Assembly: GCF_002646595.1 (NCBI RefSeq)
Contig: NZ_PDUD01000049.1
Span: forward strand, 34,083-98,082
DNA from: Flavilitoribacter nigricans DSM 23189 = NBRC 102662
Lineage (GTDB): Bacteria > Bacteroidota > Bacteroidia > Chitinophagales > Saprospiraceae
DNA: 64,000 bases
Direction of reading: 5' to 3'
Below, piece by piece: positions 37,710-46,346 of the stretch. The number at the start of each line of letters is the position of its first letter. The first letter of the stretch is position 1. The position numbers were made by a program, and so were the translations under genes. The notes under the pieces were generated by a model. The model had not been told where the DNA came from, ran no database searches, and was given only the letters and a program-made list of their open reading frames with translations.

Positions 37710-39419
37710 TCAGGGAGTGACAGACGCTTCTACCGGAGCGGGCAGTTGGTCGGTGACACAACCTTCACTCGCGGTGGATACGGTAAATGCATATTTGCGC
37801 AGGATACCGGTCTCGGCCTTCAGCGGCGGAATGGTCCAGCTATCCCGGCGGCGGGCGATCTCCTCGTCCGAAAGATCGACGTTCAGCACGTTATTGACGG
37901 CATCAATGGTGATGATATCTCCGTTCTGCAACAGGGCGATCAATCCACCCCGCTGGGCTTCCGGTGTGATGTGGCCCACCACGAATCCGTGCGTACCGCC
38001 GGAAAAACGCCCGTCGGTGATCAGGGCTACCTTTTTACCCAGTCCCTGACCCATAATGGTCGAGGTCGGTTTCAGCATTTCCGGCATACCCGGACCTCCC
38101 TTGGGGCCGCAGTAGCGGATCACGATCACCTCACCGGCTTTCACGGCTTTATCTTTCAGCGCTTCGTTCAATGCATCTTCACTATCGAAAACGTGGGCCG
38201 GCCCGGTGAACATTTCTCCTTCCTTGCCCGTGATCTTGGCGACCGAACCCTGTTCGGCCAGGTTACCGTACAGGATCTGCAGGTGACCGGTGGTTTTGAT
38301 CGGATTGTCGAAAGGACGGATGATATCCTGGCCTTCCTGCAGGGCGGGAACTTCGGCAAGGTTCTCGGCCAGCGTTTTGCCGGTAACGGTCATACAGCTG
38401 CCGTCGATCATGTCATGCTTCAGCAGGAGCTTCAGCACGGCGGGTACGCCTCCGATCTGGTAAAGATCTTCCATTACGTAGCGGCCACTGGGTTTGAGGT
38501 CCGCCAGGAAAGGTGTGCGGTCGCTGATCTCCTGGAAATCGTCGATGGTCAGTTCAACATCAATGGATTTGGCCATGGCAATGAGGTGCATGACCGCATT
38601 GGTAGAACCACCCAGTACGATGGTCAGGGTAATGGCATTCAGGAAGGACTGACGGGTCATGATGTCCCGTGGCTTGAGGTCCAGTTCGAGCAGATTACGC
38701 ATAGCGGCACCGACCCGCTCACAATCGTAGTTCTTATCCTCGCTGTTGGCGGGATAGGAAGAGTTGAAAGGAAGACACATGCCCAGCGCCTCGATGGCGG
38801 AAGCCATGGTGTTGGCCGTATACATACCGCCACAAGCACCGGGGCCCGGGCAGGATTTCTTCACTACTGCTTTGAAGTCTTCCGGAGTGATCTCTCCGTT
38901 GTTCTTTTTACCGAGCGCTTCAAAAGCCGAAACGATATCCAGCTTTTCGTCCAGGTGGCAACCCGGACTGATCGTACCACCGTAGACCAGGATCGCGGGG
39001 CGGTTCAGCCGGCCCATAGCCATCATGGCACCCGGCATGTTCTTGTCACAGCCCACTACGGCGACCACGCCGTCGTACCACTGCGCGGAAACAACCGTTT
39101 CGATGGAATCGGCAATGATATCCCGGGAGGGTAGGGAATAGCGCATGCCGTCCGTACCCATGGAGATCCCATCACTTACCCCGATCGTGTGAAAGATCAG
39201 GCCTACCAGATCACTCGCTTTTACGCCGGCCTTTACCTGCTCGGCCAGTCCGTTCAGGTGCATATTACAGGTGTTGCCTTCCCATCCGGTACTCACAATA
39301 CCTACCTGTGCTTTGTCCATGTCTGCTTCCGTCATCCCGGTGCCGTAAAGCATGGCCTGGGAGGCGGGTTGCCCTTCGTCCTGCGTTATTCTTCGACTGT
39401 ACTTGTTCAGTTTCTTCAT
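37710..39419 (-). CDS. ilvD: Dihydroxy-acid dehydratase
   Basis: 569-residue iron-sulfur enzyme that dehydrates 2,3-dihydroxy-isovalerate and -methylvalerate to the 2-oxo acids. Cluster ligands are visible at Cys51 (GNTCNMH), Cys124 ([10 protein letters not shown]) and Cys196 ([12 protein letters not shown]). The C-terminal [15 protein letters not shown] block is intact. First gene of the ilvD-ilvB-ilvN cluster. I see no leader peptide rich in Leu/Val/Ile and no T-box in the upstream DNA, so attenuation of the enterobacterial kind is not supported here. Confidence 0.97.
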   Translation of the reverse strand: MKKLNKYSRRITQDEGQPASQAMLYGTGMTEADMDKAQVGIVSTGWEGNTCNMHLNGLAEQVKAGVKASDLVGLIFHTIGVSDGISMGTDGMRYSLPSRDIIADSIETVVSAQWYDGVVAVVGCDKNMPGAMMAMGRLNRPAILVYGGTISPGCHLDEKLDIVSAFEALGKKNNGEITPEDFKAVVKKSCPGPGACGGMYTANTMASAIEALGMCLPFNSSYPANSEDKNYDCERVGAAMRNLLELDLKPRDIMTRQSFLNAITLTIVLGGSTNAVMHLIAMAKSIDVELTIDDFQEISDRTPFLADLKPSGRYVMEDLYQIGGVPAVLKLLLKHDMIDGSCMTVTGKTLAENLAEVPALQEGQDIIRPFDNPIKTTGHLQILYGNLAEQGSVAKITGKEGEMFTGPAHVFDSEDALNEALKDKAVKAGEVIVIRYCGPKGGPGMPEMLKPTSTIMGQGLGKKVALITDGRFSGGTHGFVVGHITPEAQRGGLIALLQNGDIITIDAVNNVLNVDLSDEEIARRRDSWTIPPLKAETGILRKYAFTVSTASEGCVTDQLPAPVEASVTP

Positions 39420-39637
39420 CTTGGAATTATTGTATAGATCGTCTTTGGTTATAGTATTTTAGGTGTTAAAAACCGTCGGGACTTTAAAAATAAGTTTCCC
39501 GGGGTGCAAAACCCAATTAATTTAGTTTAGTGTTACGAACCGGACAAGGACCGTATTTGTTTGCAAGATTTTGTAAATCAGTTTGTTAAATCTCATGTTC
39601 TTACGAGTCTTAAGTCCTTATTATTTGGCCTGTCAGC

Positions 39638-39675
39638 AAAAAAAAAGCCGCTCTTCTTCGGAAGAACGGCTTTTT
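39638..39675 (-). terminator. Intrinsic terminator of the 26-codon microprotein gene (bidirectional-capable)
   Basis: 15-bp stem with one mismatch (39642-39656 with 39661-39675) capped by a TTCG-type tetraloop (CGAA in the minus RNA). Leftward it is followed by nine T (39646-39638). Rightward there are only five T. It begins 19 nt past the microprotein stop. Confidence 0.85.
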
Positions 39676-39694
39676 GATGTCAACATCGATATGA

Positions 39695-39775
39695 TCAATA
39701 CCATCCCTCCGGGTGCATCTGGATAATGACGACCACGACAAGAATTAGTACGATAGAAATACGATTATTGAGCAT
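39695..39775 (-). CDS. 26-residue hydrophobic microprotein
   Basis: ATG at 39775-39773, stop TGA at 39697-39695, 26 residues. Reading: MLNNRISIVLILVVV, then VIIQMHPEGWY at the end. A positively charged, Asn-rich start, one unbroken hydrophobic segment of about 14 residues, then a short polar tail with His, Glu and a closing aromatic pair. This fits a single-pass inner-membrane peptide. It has its own promoter 21 nt upstream and a strong terminator 19 nt downstream, so it forms a complete small transcription unit. No family is known to me. The hydrophobic type-I-toxin-like look is an alternative, but no antisense RNA is evident. Confidence 0.6.
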   Translation of the reverse strand: MLNNRISIVLILVVVVIIQMHPEGWY

Positions 39776-39795
39776 CAGTTTTGCTTTTGCTGGAA

Positions 39796-39827
39796 CAAAT
39801 GTGTGTAAAATATTTTTAAGAATCAAG
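39796..39827 (-). promoter_or_regulatory. Promoter of the microprotein gene
   Basis: Minus strand: TTG in CTTG (39827-39824), 20-nt spacer, CACATTTG (39803-39796), one mismatch from TAnnTTTG. Predicted start near 39790, giving a leader of about 15 nt. Confidence 0.5.
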
Positions 39828-39830
39828 TTT

Positions 39831-39936
39831 TGGGGGGATTATGTGGGAAATTGGGGGGCGAGGTGTGAGGGGCGAGGCGTCAGGTTTCAGGGGCGAGGGG
39901 AGAGGTGTGAGGTGTCAGGGAAGAGGGGAGTGGGGG
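39831..39936 (+). repeat. G-rich degenerate repeat tract (C-rich on minus), locus 2
   Basis: About 105 bp with nine or more G-runs and scattered copies of gaggtgtgagg and aggtgtcagg, related to the tract at 23864-23953. On the minus strand it is C-rich and lies just after the hairpin that follows the tryptophanase gene, as at locus 1. Confidence 0.75.
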
Positions 39937-39960
39937 CAGTGATTGTCGTCTCCTGCCCCC
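39932..39960 (-). terminator. Gene-end hairpin downstream of the tryptophanase gene
   Basis: 8-bp GC stem (39932-39939 with 39953-39960, 13-nt loop), 6 nt past the tryptophanase stop. No T-run; a C-rich repeat tract follows on the minus strand. Confidence 0.5.
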
Positions 39961-39966
39961 GTTGGT

Positions 39967-41343
39967 TTAGATTCTTTCCAGTTCTACTGTGAAATGACGC
40001 AGGATCTGGGCCTGCTTGGTGATCCTGAACCCGGTTTTCAGTTCCTCCTTTCTGGCGGCCACACGGGCCATGGTCGCGGCCACGTAATCCATATGCGAAC
40101 GGGAATACACCCGGCGGGGTAGGGCCAGTCGCAGCAATTCCATTTCGGCCAGGCGATCTTTGCCGGTTTCCGGATCGCGGTCGGCGAGCAGGGTGCCGAT
40201 CTCTACGCCGCGGACGCCGCCTTCAATGTAGGCTTCTACAGCCAGCAGTTGGGCCGGATACTGGGTCTGCGGGATGTGGGGCAACATTTTTTTAGCATCG
40301 ATATACAGGGCATGGCCACCCACCGGCTCCTGGATCGGAATACCGTAATCCTTTAGTTTCTGGCCCAGGTACTGTACCTGATGGACGCGGTCCTGGAGGT
40401 AGTGGAAATCGACGCCTTCGTACAGCCCTACCGCCAGGGCACCCATGGCCCGGCCGCTCATGCCGCCGTAGGTCAGGAAGCCTTCGTATACGATGGTGAA
40501 CTGGCCCAGTCTTTCGTAGAGATCCGGATCGTTGAGGGCGATGAAGCCACCGATGTTGACCAAACCGTCTTTTTTGGAACTCATCCAGACTACGTCGGCA
40601 TCCTTGAACATTTCCCGGATGATATCCCGGATGCTCCAGTCTTTATAGGCCGCTTCGCGATTTTTAATGAAGTAGGCATTCTCCGCGTAACGGGCAATAT
40701 CCATATAAACCGGGATGCCGTATTTTTTAGCCAGGGCACTCGTCTCCCGGATGTTCTGTAGGGAAACCGGCTGGCCTCCGACCGTATTACAGGTGACGGT
40801 GATATTGATGAAGGGGATCCGGTCCTTACCATACTCCTTGATCACCGATTCCAGTTTTTCCAGATCAATGTTGCCTTTGAATGGGTGGTAGAGTCCCGTA
40901 TCGTAGGCTTCTTTGATGGTGCAGTCCATGGCGCGGGCTTTACGGAATTCAATGTGGCCCTTGGTGGTATCGAAGTGCGCGTTGCCGGGTACGACATCAC
41001 CTTCCCTGACGGTGGCGGAAAAAAGGATGTTCTCTGCCGCCCTTCCCTGGTGCGTTGGGGCAACGTATTCAAAGCCCATAATATCCTTTACGGCCCGGAT
41101 GAGCTTAAAATAAGATTCCGAACCGGCATAGCTTTCATCGCCGAGCATGATCTCCGACCATTGCTGCTCACTCATGGCCCCGGTGCCGGAATCTGTCATT
41201 AGATCGACGATCACCCAGTCACTGTGGATATTGAAAAGGTTGAAATGCTGTTCCCGGATCTTTTTTTTTCTTTCCTCACGGGTACGAAAATATACAGGTT
41301 CTACAACTTTAGTTTTGAACGGAGGTATGGTAGGTAATTGCAT
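39967..41343 (-). CDS. tnaA: Tryptophanase (L-tryptophan indole-lyase)
   Basis: 458-residue PLP-dependent beta-eliminating lyase that splits tryptophan to indole, pyruvate and ammonia. PLP Lys258 lies in MSSKKDGLVNIGG; other core blocks are MTDSGTGAMSEQQW, PTHQGRAAENILF and VTCNTVGGQPVSL. Tyrosine phenol-lyase is the close relative, but the discriminating Arg of TPL (in SMERG) is replaced here by Ile in GVEIGTLLADRDPETG, the tryptophanase pattern. I therefore prefer tryptophanase, though PLP-lyase specificity from sequence is never certain. Transcribed alone, possibly with a leader of about 170 nt. Confidence 0.88.
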   Translation of the reverse strand: MQLPTIPPFKTKVVEPVYFRTREERKKKIREQHFNLFNIHSDWVIVDLMTDSGTGAMSEQQWSEIMLGDESYAGSESYFKLIRAVKDIMGFEYVAPTHQGRAAENILFSATVREGDVVPGNAHFDTTKGHIEFRKARAMDCTIKEAYDTGLYHPFKGNIDLEKLESVIKEYGKDRIPFINITVTCNTVGGQPVSLQNIRETSALAKKYGIPVYMDIARYAENAYFIKNREAAYKDWSIRDIIREMFKDADVVWMSSKKDGLVNIGGFIALNDPDLYERLGQFTIVYEGFLTYGGMSGRAMGALAVGLYEGVDFHYLQDRVHQVQYLGQKLKDYGIPIQEPVGGHALYIDAKKMLPHIPQTQYPAQLLAVEAYIEGGVRGVEIGTLLADRDPETGKDRLAEMELLRLALPRRVYSRSHMDYVAATMARVAARKEELKTGFRITKQAQILRHFTVELERI

Positions 41344-41550
41344 GACAATTTTTGAAATTTAAGATCATAGATATAAACGGATAGCGCATCCCGAGACCAG
41401 CGTCTTAGAAGACCTAAATAAAACCCAGGATACAGATAGAAAAAGGATATGTGGTCCTTCAGGACGAAGGACTCAGACCGGAAATGAATCTCTTTTTTTA
41501 ACGAATCTGAAAGGAGTTACAAACATGGCGCAAAGATAAGAAGTCTTTCC
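41344..41550. other. Leader region of tryptophanase
   Basis: About 170 nt would be transcribed from the candidate promoter at 41520-41553 to the tryptophanase start. It contains a hairpin of six base pairs (41451-41456 with 41464-41469, sequence gtcctt/aaggac, 7-nt loop) and a pyrimidine-rich segment. I see no Trp-containing leader peptide of the TnaC kind. Confidence 0.4.
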
Positions 41551-41553
41551 AAA
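41520..41553 (-). promoter_or_regulatory. Candidate promoter for tryptophanase
   Basis: Minus strand: TTTG (41553-41550), 22-nt spacer, CATGTTTG (41527-41520), one mismatch from the -7 consensus. Predicts a long leader of about 170 nt. It lies next to the terminator of the upstream gene. Confidence 0.35.
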
Positions 41554-41616
41554 ATGGAAAAGCGGCTATGCACGCTAAAAAGGTCAGATGACCTAAAAAC
41601 AGTGCATAGCCGCTTT
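41551..41616 (-). terminator. Branched intrinsic terminator after the outer-membrane barrel gene
   Basis: Perfect 15-bp stem (41559-41573 with 41602-41616) enclosing a second hairpin (aggtca at 41581 with tgacct at 41589). Leftward it is followed by TTTTCCATTTT. It starts 30 nt past the stop at 41646. Confidence 0.75.
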
Positions 41617-41645
41617 GGCATTCGGTTTAGGAGATGGTTCCCCGA

Positions 41646-42350
41646 TCAATAACGGCTGGTATCCAGTCGGAAGCCGAGCCGCAGGCCGACACTCCAGAGA
41701 AAAGGACTCTCCGTGCTGGTCAGGGTGACCAGATCGGGTAGAGGGTTGTTCTCGGAGGTGGGAATACTTCCCTCCAGCTTCACTTCGGGGAAATAGCGAA
41801 GATTGGCCATCGGAGTAAAGGTCACCAGATCCGTGATACCGATATCAAAGCCGACTCCACCGCCGATGCTGAAAGCCAGCGCTTCGTCGTCAATCAGGGA
41901 TACGGCATCGCGGTACACACCATCCCAGTAGGAGATCCCCGGCGATACCTGGATAAAAAGACCTTTGCCCAGCGTTGGTCCCTGCTTGGAAAAGGTGGGG
42001 CAGTCACAATCACCGGTAAAATCCCAGAGGTAGAAATTGGTATTGAAAAAGAAGCTGTAGATCTTGGTTTCACTCTCGAATTCGATCAGGCTGCCTTCGG
42101 AGTTGGTCAGCTGGGTGTAGTTGAGTTCCGGCAGGAATTCCACCCGCTTGTTCTTCAGGCGGAACCAAAAATCCAGACCTGCCGACCAGCCCTTATCGTA
42201 GGGGCGGCTGATGGAACTTTGTCCACCATTTTCGGTCACGTACGGCCAGTTATCTTCGGCGGGAATGAGGTAGCGGGCGTTCAGACCGAATTGGGCCTGT
42301 GCACTCAGGGCAAAAAACAGGCAAAGGGCTATTACCGGTAAAGCTTTCAT
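41646..42350 (-). CDS. Outer-membrane beta-barrel protein (porin-like)
   Basis: 234 residues. Signal peptide MKALPVIALCLFFALSAQAQ, then alternating hydrophobic strands with short turns (GWSAGLDFWFRL, VEFLPELNYTQL, IYSFFFNTNFYLWDF, LAFSIGGGVGFDIGITDLV, SVGLRLGFRLD), typical of 8-10-strand barrels of the outer-membrane-protein beta-barrel family. A CDCP motif near the middle may form a disulfide. No specific function. Divergent from rimO. Confidence 0.8.
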   Translation of the reverse strand: MKALPVIALCLFFALSAQAQFGLNARYLIPAEDNWPYVTENGGQSSISRPYDKGWSAGLDFWFRLKNKRVEFLPELNYTQLTNSEGSLIEFESETKIYSFFFNTNFYLWDFTGDCDCPTFSKQGPTLGKGLFIQVSPGISYWDGVYRDAVSLIDDEALAFSIGGGVGFDIGITDLVTFTPMANLRYFPEVKLEGSIPTSENNPLPDLVTLTSTESPFLWSVGLRLGFRLDTSRY

Positions 42351-42401
42351 AAACTGTTCCTTCTTTTTTATGTTTCAAACGTCCGAAATAAAACGACAGT
42401 A

Positions 42402-42430
42402 TTCCGGAAACGCGAAAATAGGTATCTTTG
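42402..42430 (+). promoter_or_regulatory. Candidate promoter for rimO
   Basis: TATCTTTG at 42423-42430 is an exact TAnnTTTG match; TTC at 42402-42404 is a weak -33 with an 18-nt spacer. Predicts a leader of about 80 nt containing a 14-codon uORF (ATG at 42447). Confidence 0.45.
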
Positions 42431-42516
42431 CACTTCTTTTTACAAAATGAGTAATGCGGAAAGCGGCGTCGGTGGCCGGTTCGACCACTGACCAAGGATT
42501 ACTGACTACCAATTAC

Positions 42517-43827
42517 ATGAAGACAAAAAGCATTCGCAAGGATAAAGTAAACGTGATCACACTGGGTTGTTCCAAGAATCTGGTGGATTCGGAAAACCTG
42601 ATCACTCAGTTGCGGGCGAACGATTACGAGGTGCGGCACGACAGTAATGAAGATGCCAATATCATCATTGTCAATACCTGCGGTTTTATCGATCTGGCCA
42701 AGGAAGAATCGGTCAATACCATCCTGGAATACGCCGACGTGAAAAAAGACGGCGGTATTGATAAACTTTACGTGACCGGATGCCTCAGTCAACGGTATAA
42801 GGATGATCTGGAAAAGGAGATCCCGGAGGTGGATGCCTACTTCGGTACACTGGAACTTCCGGCTTTACTCTCGCGCCTGGATGCCGATTATCAGCACGAT
42901 CTGATCGGGGAAAGAAATATTACTACTCCGCCGCATTACGCCTATCTGAAGATCTCGGAAGGCTGCAACCGGACCTGTTCTTTTTGCGCCATTCCGCTGA
43001 TGCGGGGCAAACACATCTCCCGCCCGATCGAAGAACTGGTACGGGAAGCAAAAAATCTGGCGAGGAGAGGAGTAAAGGAGTTGATGCTTATCGCCCAGGA
43101 GCTGACCTATTACGGACTGGATCTGTATAAAGAACGCCAGCTACCGCAATTACTGCACGCACTGGCGGAAGTGGAGGGCATCGAATGGATCCGTTTGCAC
43201 TATGCCTATCCGAGTAAATTTCCGCTGGAAATTTTCGATGCGATGGCAGCCCATTCCGAAGTTTGCAACTACCTCGATATTCCGCTGCAACACGCCAATG
43301 ATGCCGTGCTGGACCGGATGCGCCGGCAGATCACCCGGGCGGAAACCACGGCGCTGCTGGCCGAAGCCCGAAAGCGCGTTCCGGGTCTGACCCTGCGTAC
43401 CACTATGCTGGTGGGTTTCCCGGGAGAGACGGAGGAGGAGTTTGAAGATCTTTGCGACTTTGTCCGGGAGCAGCGGTTTGACCGGCTTGGGGTTTTCCAG
43501 TATTCCCACGAAGAAGATACCCGGGCGTATGACCTGGAAGACGATGTTCCGGCCGAAGTAAAAGCCGACCGGGCCAACCGACTGATGGAGATCCAGCAGG
43601 AAATTTCCTACGAGAAAAACCTGGAAAAGGTTGGAAAAACTTTCAAAGTGCTCTTTGACCGTAAGGAAGGCGGTTATTTCGTCGGTCGTACCGAAGGGGA
43701 TTCTCCCGAGGTAGATAATGAAGTACTGATCCCCGCCCAGGACCAATACGTGCGTCTCGGGGACTTTGCCACCGTAAAGATCGTAGACGCTAATGAATAC
43801 GATCTGATCGGCGAAGTGGTCGAGTAG
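42517..43827 (+). CDS. rimO: Ribosomal protein S12 methylthiotransferase RimO
   Basis: 436-residue radical SAM enzyme that adds a methylthio group to the conserved Asp of ribosomal protein S12. N-terminal UPF0004 domain with three cluster cysteines (LGCSKN at Cys18, NTCGF, TGCLSQ); radical SAM motif CNRTCSFCAIP; TTMLVGFPGETEEEF; C-terminal TRAM domain (~370-436, FKVLFDRKEGGYFVGRTE). GCSKNLVDSE distinguishes RimO from MiaB. ATG 42517 is chosen because conserved sequence begins just after it and the -7 element lies upstream; the open frame extends 21 codons further with no conserved content. Confidence 0.96.
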   Translation: MKTKSIRKDKVNVITLGCSKNLVDSENLITQLRANDYEVRHDSNEDANIIIVNTCGFIDLAKEESVNTILEYADVKKDGGIDKLYVTGCLSQRYKDDLEKEIPEVDAYFGTLELPALLSRLDADYQHDLIGERNITTPPHYAYLKISEGCNRTCSFCAIPLMRGKHISRPIEELVREAKNLARRGVKELMLIAQELTYYGLDLYKERQLPQLLHALAEVEGIEWIRLHYAYPSKFPLEIFDAMAAHSEVCNYLDIPLQHANDAVLDRMRRQITRAETTALLAEARKRVPGLTLRTTMLVGFPGETEEEFEDLCDFVREQRFDRLGVFQYSHEEDTRAYDLEDDVPAEVKADRANRLMEIQQEISYEKNLEKVGKTFKVLFDRKEGGYFVGRTEGDSPEVDNEVLIPAQDQYVRLGDFATVKIVDANEYDLIGEVVE

Positions 43828-43932
43828 CCGTCGGGCCGAATACGCCCGGAATTCTACCCCATGATACTGCCTTTGCTTATCGGTACCGCCATGTGTAGCG
43901 ATAGTCAGAAATAATGCCGTCACCCGAGATCT

Positions 43933-45045
43933 ATGGACCCGATCGATGAATATCTGAAGGAACAACTGGCTCAACGCCGGGAAGCCAACAGCCTGCGAAA
44001 GCTCCCGCCCGCGGAGGGTGGACTGGATTTCTGTTCCAATGATTATCTCGGTCTGGCGGAAGTACATTTCCCGACTTCCGAACTTCCCCGCCACGGAGCC
44101 ACGGGCTCGCGTCTGATCAGTGGCAACCACGCAGAATACGAACGATTGGAACTGGAGTTGGCCCAATTTTTGCAATCCGAAGCGGCCCTGGTTTTCGGAT
44201 CGGGTTACCAGGCAAATCTGGGCCTGATCTCCTGCATTGCCGGACGACAGGATACCATTCTGTACGACCAACTGGTGCACGCTTCGATCCGCGATGCCCT
44301 GCGGCTGACCAATGCCCGCTCTTTTTCCTTCCGCCATAATGATGTAGCGCACTTGCGCCAGCGATTGGATCGGTCTTCCGGCCGGGTTTTCGTTATTGTG
44401 GAGAGTGTTTATTCCATGGATGGGGACGAAGCGCCCCTTGCGGATATAGTTAACTGCTGCCGGTCCGCCGGCGCAGCCCTGATCGTGGATGAGGCCCACG
44501 CACTGGGCGTGTTGGGGCCAGCCGGCAGAGGGCTTAGTGCACTGCTCGGACTGGAAGACCTGGTCTGGGCGCGGATCTTTACCTTCGGAAAAGCCCTGGG
44601 CGTACACGGCGCGGCGGTATTGGGCAGTAAACTTTTACGGGAGTTTCTGGTGAATTTTTCCCGTCCTTTTATTTATACCACCGGGCTTCCGCAGGATACC
44701 GTACTACGCATCCGGCAATCCATTGCTTATCTGCAGGAAACGGACCGGATGGAACGGCTGCACCAGTTGATCGGTCGTTTTAAAGACGGTTTGCACCCGG
44801 GGGTACGCGAGCAACTGATCCCCAGTCGATCGGCTATCCAGAGCCTCATTGTACCGGGAAACGAAGCGGTGAAAGCAGTTGCCGGTAAACTACAGGACGC
44901 CGGCTACCGGATCCTGCCGATTCTACACCCTACGGTCCCCGCAGGAAGCGAACGACTTCGGATCTGTCTGCACAGTTTTAACCGGGAAGCGGATATCGAC
45001 CGCCTGGCCGGCACCCTAAACGCTATTATGGAGCCGGCTTCCTAA
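43933..45045 (+). CDS. bioF: 8-amino-7-oxononanoate synthase
   Basis: 370-residue PLP enzyme of the alpha-oxoamine synthase family that condenses pimeloyl-ACP or -CoA with alanine in biotin synthesis. Core motifs: FCSNDYLGL, GATGSRLISGNHAEYERLE, VIVESVYSMDGDEAPL, VDEAHALGVLG and the PLP lysine Lys220 in TFGKALGVHGA. Followed 36 nt later by bioD, with which it forms an operon. The family also includes KBL and serine palmitoyltransferase; the bioD partner makes bioF the best call. Confidence 0.93.
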   Translation: MDPIDEYLKEQLAQRREANSLRKLPPAEGGLDFCSNDYLGLAEVHFPTSELPRHGATGSRLISGNHAEYERLELELAQFLQSEAALVFGSGYQANLGLISCIAGRQDTILYDQLVHASIRDALRLTNARSFSFRHNDVAHLRQRLDRSSGRVFVIVESVYSMDGDEAPLADIVNCCRSAGAALIVDEAHALGVLGPAGRGLSALLGLEDLVWARIFTFGKALGVHGAAVLGSKLLREFLVNFSRPFIYTTGLPQDTVLRIRQSIAYLQETDRMERLHQLIGRFKDGLHPGVREQLIPSRSAIQSLIVPGNEAVKAVAGKLQDAGYRILPILHPTVPAGSERLRICLHSFNREADIDRLAGTLNAIMEPAS

Positions 45046-45081
45046 GGAAATGGATACCCTTTGAATAAATCGAGAATTGCT

Positions 45082-45693
45082 ATGAATAAAAAATACTTTG
45101 TGACCGGTATCGGTACGGAGATCGGGAAAACAGTGGTGAGTGCGGTACTGGTGCGGGCGTTGCAGGCGGACTACTGGAAACCCGTTCAATCGGGCGACCT
45201 TCATCATACAGATACGGATAAAGTAAGTGACTGGGCGGGGATGAGTGCCGATCGCATTCACCCGGAAGCGTACCGCTTGCATCTACCGATGTCCCCCCAC
45301 GCCAGTGCCGAAGCGGATGGGGTAGCGATCAGGCTGGACGCCTTCCAACTGCCGGAAACGGAAAACGACCTCATCGTGGAGGGGGCCGGCGGACTGATGG
45401 TACCGCTGAACCAGGAAGACTGTATGATCGACCTGATCGCCCGTCTAAATATTCCCGTTGTATTGGTATCCAGAAATTATCTTGGGAGTATCAATCATAC
45501 CCTGCTGAGTATTGAAGCTCTGAGGAGCAGAAATATCCCCATTGCCGGCCTGGTCTTCAACGGAGAAAGTGTACCTACTACCGAATCCATCATAACGACG
45601 ATGACGGGTCTGGAATGTTGGTTCCGCATACCGGAACTTTCGGAAGTTAGCCCGGAGAAAATTGCGGAACTGGCGGCGGGTATCAGCTTTTAG
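45082..45693 (+). CDS. bioD: Dethiobiotin synthetase
   Basis: 203-residue ATP-dependent carboxylase that closes the ureido ring of dethiobiotin. P-loop GIGTEIGKTVVS at the N-terminus; YWKPVQSG with the substrate-binding Lys; VEGAGGLMVPL; NYLGSINHTLLS. ATG 45082 was chosen (the frame opens with a TTG at 45061) because it places the P-loop at the normal distance of about eight residues. It overlaps the convergent SHOCT gene by 4 nt. bioA, bioB and bioC are not in the window. Confidence 0.93.
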   Translation: MNKKYFVTGIGTEIGKTVVSAVLVRALQADYWKPVQSGDLHHTDTDKVSDWAGMSADRIHPEAYRLHLPMSPHASAEADGVAIRLDAFQLPETENDLIVEGAGGLMVPLNQEDCMIDLIARLNIPVVLVSRNYLGSINHTLLSIEALRSRNIPIAGLVFNGESVPTTESIITTMTGLECWFRIPELSEVSPEKIAELAAGISF

Positions 45694-46346
45694 ATCCGGC
45701 TCAGCAATTCCTGTTTTTTATCCTGAAATTCTTCGTCGGTCAGTACCCCGTTTTTATGCAGTTCGGACAGCTGCTCCAGTAGCTTTAGTACTTTTCGCGG
45801 ATCTTCATCCGGCAGCATTTCGGTTTTCATTTTTACCGGCGTTTTCGTTTTGGGTACCTTTTTATCGACTTGTTTGTCGCCCGAAGTAGACTTTGCGGAG
45901 CTTTTGGTAATAACCGGTAGCTTTTCCAGATCGATCCGGCCGTGCTGGCTGGTGAAGATCAGCGAATGACCGTTGCCCTGTTGCTGAGACACCCCGGAAA
46001 TATGATGATCGAGCGTATCGTAAACGGTCGTTTTTCCGGTATCCTCTACCGCCAACCGGCTGCTGCCGGGGAAAAATGCATAGCGCAGGTTATTCTGGGA
46101 TCCGCTGGTGGCGGGAATGCCAAGATCCGTCGGCCACCAGTTATCGGCGATCCGGTACTCCGTTTTATTTTCAGCGTCTTCTTCCTCGATAAACAGTTCC
46201 TCAGAACCGATGAGCAGGGAAAGCTGATTGCAAAGCTGTTCTACTTTGGCTTTCAGGTTGGCATTGAACATATCGCTGACCATGGTCATTCCACCTTTCA
46301 TCCACTGTCCGGAACCACCCAGTTCGCGAATGTCAAATTGGGCCAT
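45690..46346 (-). CDS. SHOCT-domain protein with MAQF...GGSGQWMKGGMTMV core; N-terminus uncertain
   Basis: 218 residues from ATG 46346. The core MAQFDIRELGGSGQWMKGGMTMV and then MFNANLKAKVEQLCNQLS are recognisable from a family of SHOCT-domain proteins. The C-terminus (~182-218, LLEQLSELHKNGVLTDEEFQ) is the SHOCT helix pair, often linked to oligomerisation. A Lys-rich linker precedes it. The same frame continues upstream of the ATG for about 40 further codons that look coding (KKLTEKGKSAVKKLAEQ, then SVDSVTTLLHAIVRGGGT) but contain no ATG, GTG or TTG. The true start may be ATT or ATC near 46460-46469. Function unknown. Confidence 0.75.
   Translation of the reverse strand: MAQFDIRELGGSGQWMKGGMTMVSDMFNANLKAKVEQLCNQLSLLIGSEELFIEEEDAENKTEYRIADNWWPTDLGIPATSGSQNNLRYAFFPGSSRLAVEDTGKTTVYDTLDHHISGVSQQQGNGHSLIFTSQHGRIDLEKLPVITKSSAKSTSGDKQVDKKVPKTKTPVKMKTEMLPDEDPRKVLKLLEQLSELHKNGVLTDEEFQDKKQELLSRI

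Noticed and set aside
39726..39992. 88-codon plus-strand frame through the G-rich tract
   Set aside because: Composed of translated repeats and antisense to the better-supported microprotein gene.
39967..41343. Tyrosine phenol-lyase as identity of the PLP lyase
   Set aside because: The Arg that TPL uses for the phenol ring is Ile here and the surrounding VEIG...RDP.TG sequence is the tryptophanase form.
43150..44607. 485-codon minus-strand frame opposite rimO and bioF
   Set aside because: Spans two well-identified genes; the length follows from their codon usage.
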